A stretch of 60,467 nt of DNA. It comes from Deltaproteobacteria bacterium. GTDB taxonomy: Bacteria > Desulfobacterota > Desulfobaccia > Desulfobaccales > Desulfobaccaceae. The notes beneath the pieces were generated by a model. The model made no database searches. It had not been told where the DNA came from and saw only the letters and a list, made by a program, of their open reading frames with translations. Where the stretch lies: positions 1 through 60,467 of the forward strand of contig JAFDGA010000010.1 in the NCBI GenBank assembly GCA_019309545.1, in the 5' to 3' direction. The first letter of the stretch is position 1; each line of letters begins with the position of its first letter. Position numbers and translations under genes: made by a program. Shown here piece after piece: positions 57,268 to 60,467 of the stretch.

Positions 57268-58493
57268 TCATGCATCAGGCCCGCTGGGTGGTGCCGGTAC
57301 GCGGCCCGGTACTGGAAAACGGGGCAGTAGTGGTCTCCGGGGAGCAGATCGTGGCGGTAGGCCCGGCCGTGGCGCTGCGCCGCCAATATGCCTGCCGGTG
57401 CTGCGACCATGGTGATGGGGCGATACTCCCGGCCTTGATCAATGCCCACATCCATTTGGAATTGTCAGCGCTGCAGGGGCGGATTGCCCCGCAATCGAGC
57501 TTTGGCCACTGGCTGGAGGCCGCTTTAGCCGAGATTGCCTGCCTTTCTCCCGCCGAGATGAGCCAGGGCGTGCGGCTGGGGTTGGCCGAACTCCGCCGCT
57601 ATGGCACTGTTATGGCAGGAGAGGTCAGCAATACCGGTCTGAGTCTGCCCCTACTTTTAGAAAGCGGCTTCGAATTTCATTACTTTCATGAATGTCTGGG
57701 GTTTGACCGGCTGGAAACTGGCCCTCTTGAAGCTGATTTTCGGATTTTCGCCAGTCCTTGGGCTTGCACCATGCCCAATTTTTCTGCCGCGGCGCATGCC
57801 CCTTATTCCCTATCCCCAGCCCTGTTTAGCCGCATTTTAGACTGGAACCGGCGCTATGGCCGCCGGAGCACCGTCCATTTGGCCGAATCATGGGAAGAGG
57901 TCCAATTCTTAAGTCAGGGTAACGGCTTTTTCCGACATTTGTTGCAACACCGGGGCCGCTGGCGGGCTGATTATCAGCCGCCGCAATGCTCGCCGGTGGC
58001 CTATCTGGACCGCCTGGGTTTCCTGGGACCTGAAACCTTAGCGGTACATACTGTCTGGCTGGACTCGGCCGACCGGGAAATCCTGGCCCGGCGCTCATCC
58101 TGGGCCGTGTTGTGCCCCCGTTCCAACCAGCTTACCGGGGCTGGATTCCCCGATCTCCCGGAACTTCATCGGGCCGGGGTGCGCCTGGCCCTGGGGACCG
58201 ATTCTCTGGCCAGCAACCAGGACCTTAACCTGTTTAATGAAATGCTGACCCTGCATCAACATTACCCAGAATTTCCCTTGGACCAACTGCTGGCCCTGGC
58301 CACCCAACAGGGGGCGGAGGCATTGGGCCGCGGTGATGATTTGGGCAGTCTCGCCTCCGGCAAAAAGGCAGCCCTGCTATTCATCCCCTTAGAGTCCGAA
58401 AGCAATTTCTGGCCCGATTTGCTGGCCGCGGGCGTGGCTGGAAAGATTTCCTGGCTCGGCGCTCCTGGTCCGGAGGGCGGATATGGGAGTTAA
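57255..58493 (+). CDS. mqnX: Aminodeoxyfutalosine deaminase-like amidohydrolase
   Basis: A metal-dependent amidohydrolase of 412 residues. INAHIHLELSAL supplies the first metal histidines, VHLAES and AVHTVWL two more, and GTDSLASN the catalytic Asp. This is the pattern of cytosine/adenosine-type deaminases to which MqnX belongs. MqnX converts aminofutalosine to futalosine by removing the 6-amino group. GAGGA lies nine bases before the ATG at 57255, and the gene overlaps the phosphorylase-like gene and mqnA. The assignment rests on family and operon. Confidence 0.83.
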   Translation: MVPLIMHQARWVVPVRGPVLENGAVVVSGEQIVAVGPAVALRRQYACRCCDHGDGAILPALINAHIHLELSALQGRIAPQSSFGHWLEAALAEIACLSPAEMSQGVRLGLAELRRYGTVMAGEVSNTGLSLPLLLESGFEFHYFHECLGFDRLETGPLEADFRIFASPWACTMPNFSAAAHAPYSLSPALFSRILDWNRRYGRRSTVHLAESWEEVQFLSQGNGFFRHLLQHRGRWRADYQPPQCSPVAYLDRLGFLGPETLAVHTVWLDSADREILARRSSWAVLCPRSNQLTGAGFPDLPELHRAGVRLALGTDSLASNQDLNLFNEMLTLHQHYPEFPLDQLLALATQQGAEALGRGDDLGSLASGKKAALLFIPLESESNFWPDLLAAGVAGKISWLGAPGPEGGYGS

Positions 58494-59304
58494 ACTGCGC
58501 TTGGGCCGCATCTGTTATATTAATGTCCTGCCGATCTATTACGCCATGGACCAGGCTTATGTGCCGAATGGGGCTGAGGTGATCTGGGGCACCCCCGCCG
58601 AACTTAACGACCGGATGTTCGCCGGCAGATTAGATGTCAGCGGCATCTCCTCCCTGGAATATGGCCGTCATTTTCATAAGTATCTACTGCTGCCGGACCT
58701 TTCCATCAGTTCACAAGGCGATGTCGGCAGCGTGTTGTTGTTCAGCCATCTCCCTTTTCATTGCCTGAGTGGCCAACAAGTATTGCTCAGTCAGAGTTCG
58801 GCCACCTCAGCCGCATTGGTCAAAATTATCCTGGCGGAAATGTATGGCGCCCGACCGTGCTATGGCTCCGGGCCGGTAAGCACACAACTGCTAGACGGCT
58901 GGGCCGCACTGCTGGCCATCGGCGACGAGGCCTTACGGCTGCGGGCCACCCGAACTTATCCCTATTTCCTTGATCTGGGGAGTGCCTGGTATGATCTCAC
59001 CGGTCTGCCGTTTGTATTCGGAGTCTGGGCGGTACGGCGCTCCTGTTTTGCCCAACACACCGCCCAGGTGCATTATCTGCATCAGAATCTGCTGATGGCC
59101 AAAGATTGGGGACTTAAGTCCTTAGAGGAAATCAGTCATCAAGCCGCTGATTTACTGGGACTGGATTACCAGACGCTATTCCACTATTATAATCAGTTAA
59201 ATTACGACCTGCAGGCCCCCCAGCGACAAGGGCTGGAGGCTTTTTACCACTATCTACTTAAATTCGGCGAACTGCCTGAAATGCCGCAACTGCGGTTTAT
59301 TTAA
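58483..59304 (+). CDS. mqnA: Chorismate dehydratase MqnA
   Basis: MqnA removes water from chorismate to give 3-[(1-carboxyvinyl)oxy]benzoate, the first futalosine-pathway step. The 273-residue protein has a periplasmic-binding-like fold without a signal peptide. LGRICYINVLPIYYAM, DVSGISSLEYGRHF, LLSQSSATSAALVKIIL and WYDLTGLPFVFGVWAVR are characteristic. It overlaps the mqnX-like gene by 11 bases. MqnD, needed later in the route, is not seen in this window. Confidence 0.93.
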   Translation: MGVKLRLGRICYINVLPIYYAMDQAYVPNGAEVIWGTPAELNDRMFAGRLDVSGISSLEYGRHFHKYLLLPDLSISSQGDVGSVLLFSHLPFHCLSGQQVLLSQSSATSAALVKIILAEMYGARPCYGSGPVSTQLLDGWAALLAIGDEALRLRATRTYPYFLDLGSAWYDLTGLPFVFGVWAVRRSCFAQHTAQVHYLHQNLLMAKDWGLKSLEEISHQAADLLGLDYQTLFHYYNQLNYDLQAPQRQGLEAFYHYLLKFGELPEMPQLRFI

Positions 59305-59365
59305 AAGTTTTCGGTTTTCTGTTTTCGATGGAATTTAAAGTCATCCGAATATGAGGCGCAAAGAC

Positions 59366-60467
59366 ATGGGCTACCCAAGCCTGCAACATTTTATCGAGGT
59401 GCTGGAGCAAAAGGGCGAGCTGCAGCGGATCTCGGAACCGGTCAGTCCGTTTCTGGAGATTACCGAAATCACCGACCGGGTCTGTAAACGGGGCGGACCG
59501 GCCTTGCTGTTCGAGAATGTGCCGGGATATGAGATGCCGGTGCTGATGAATGCCTTCGGCTCCCTCAAAAGGATGTGCCTGGCTCTGGAAGTGGACTATC
59601 TGGGGGAAATCGCGGCTGAGCTGCTCAGCTTCCTGGAGGCCGAGGCTCCCAATACCCTGATTAAGAAGCTTAAATTATTGCCGAAATTGCGGCGATTGGC
59701 CAATATCTTTCCCAAAACCGTCAGCCACGCCCCCTGCCAGGAAGTCATCTGGCGTCAGGAGAAAGTAGATCTCAGCAAAATTCCAGTCCTTACCTGCTGG
59801 CCGCAGGATGGCGGGCCTTTTATAACCCTGCCGATAGTGATTACCCACCACCCGGAGACTGGCCAGCGCAATGTCGGCATGTATCGCCTCCAGGTCTTTG
59901 ACAAGCAGACCACCGGGATGCACTGGCACCGCCATAAGGGCGGCGCCCAGCATTATCGGGTGGCCGAGGCCCGGGGCGAACGGTTGCCCGCGGTAGTGGC
60001 CCTGGGGCCGGATCCGGCCGTCACCTATGCCGCCACCGCGCCGTTGCCGGACGATCTCGATGAAATCATCTTCGCCGGATTTTTACGGCAGGAGCCGGTA
60101 GAGCTGGTGCCTTGCATTACCGTCCCGTTGTCTGTGCCGGCCAACAGTCAGATCGTCCTGGAAGGCTACCTGGAGCCCGGGGAACGCCGGCGACCATACC
60201 GGCTACTATTCCTTACCGGATGACTATCCGGTCTTTCACCTTACCGCCCTGACCCACCGCCGGCGGCCCATTTATCCGGCCACCATTGTCGGCCAGCCGC
60301 CTATGGAAGACTGCTTCATGGCCAAGGCCACGGAGCGCATCTTCCTTCCCTTGATCAAAAAACAACTGCCGGAGATCGTTGATCTTAATCTGCCGGTGGA
60401 AGGCGTTTTTCACAATCTGGCGTTTGTCTCGATTGACAAACGTTATCCCGGCCAGGCCCGCAAAGTC
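59366..60467 (+). pseudogene. mqnL: UbiD-family decarboxylase of menaquinone synthesis, frameshifted, partial
   Basis: A UbiD-type prenylated-FMN decarboxylase in the place expected for the late futalosine-pathway decarboxylase. ITEITDRVCKRGGPALLFENVPGYEMPVLMN, GMYRLQVFDKQTTGMHWHRHKGG and VLEGYLEPGER are normal. At about 60193 the reading passes directly to GDHTGYYSLPDDYPVFHL in another frame, while relatives have a Glu-Gly-Pro-Phe just before Gly-Asp. An apparent 14-nt loss fits exactly and would remove the catalytic Glu. The first frame stops at 60223. The second frame stays open to the right edge, so the 3' end is not seen. GAGG lies nine bases before the ATG at 59366. A base-calling error is possible. 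Confidence 0.8.

Overview
The window looks like a chromosomal segment of an anaerobic Gram-negative bacterium, most likely a member of the Desulfobacterota (the former Deltaproteobacteria). This is inferred from gene content, not proven: a futalosine-type menaquinone operon, an N-type ATPase operon, a MoeA fused to a periplasmic-binding-like domain, HpnJ/HpnK-type hopanoid genes, FadL-type outer-membrane proteins and a G+C content slightly above 50 %. I see no rRNA, no tRNA, no CRISPR array and no intact mobile element.

Layout. 0.2-10.2 kb is mostly housekeeping: an AAA+ ATPase, then slyD, an acyl-CoA synthetase, a DUF2062 membrane protein, rsmA, a DMT-type transporter and a UPF0280 protein on the plus strand, then hemB, speH, a TPR lipoprotein and a small zinc-ribbon protein. 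10.2-11.2 kb is non-coding with an IS630-type remnant. 11.2-15.6 kb holds a 1208-residue FecR/TPR/beta-barrel outer-membrane protein, a possible structured RNA with a terminator, and a frameshifted YkgJ-like remnant. 15.6-22.6 kb carries a dipeptide epimerase-like enolase-superfamily enzyme, a lipid acyltransferase, a hybrid histidine kinase, a FadL-type porin and SixA. 23.7-29.2 kb is a minus-strand cluster with hpnJ, a second radical SAM enzyme, hpnK and a small EamA-type transporter, preceded by a methyltransferase and a GNAT acetyltransferase. 29.3-37.0 kb has two MoeA proteins, a radical SAM enzyme, a site-2 protease, Fpg, a deleted polX and a DUF72 gene.

37.1-46.7 kb is an N-ATPase operon on the minus strand with a truncated universal stress gene in front. 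It has the known N-ATPase order D-C-Q-R-B-E-F-A-G, but a CPA2-type cation/proton antiporter sits between atpQ and atpR, and a release-factor-like (baeRF) gene sits between atpA and atpG. 46.8-48.6 kb is a small graveyard: a frameshifted coiled-coil gene, a decayed FAD oxidoreductase, a desaturase fragment and a join of IS630- and IS4-type transposase pieces. 48.7-53.3 kb holds nadC, two small proteins, valS and a 38-codon ORF with its own terminator.

53.4 kb to the end is the most informative region: a TetR-type regulator followed by mqnE, mqnC, a nucleoside phosphorylase-like gene, an mqnX-like deaminase, mqnA and a ubiD-like decarboxylase. The same palindrome, TGACC-N3-TGGTC, lies over the tetR promoter and directly behind the -10 box of a strong promoter for mqnE. 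This predicts that TetR represses both itself and menaquinone synthesis. The phosphorylase-like protein has Asn-Phe-Ala where adenosine-specific MTA phosphorylases have Asp-x-Asp, which suits a 6-oxopurine substrate such as the futalosine that MqnX would make. The ubiD-like gene has an apparent 14-nt deletion that removes the catalytic Glu-Gly-Pro-Phe and shifts the frame, and it runs off the right edge.

A recurring theme is genes damaged by short deletions or frameshifts (ubiD, polX, the universal stress gene, the coiled-coil gene, the YkgJ-like gene). The small frameshifts could be sequencing errors; the deletions in polX and the stress gene cannot easily be explained that way.
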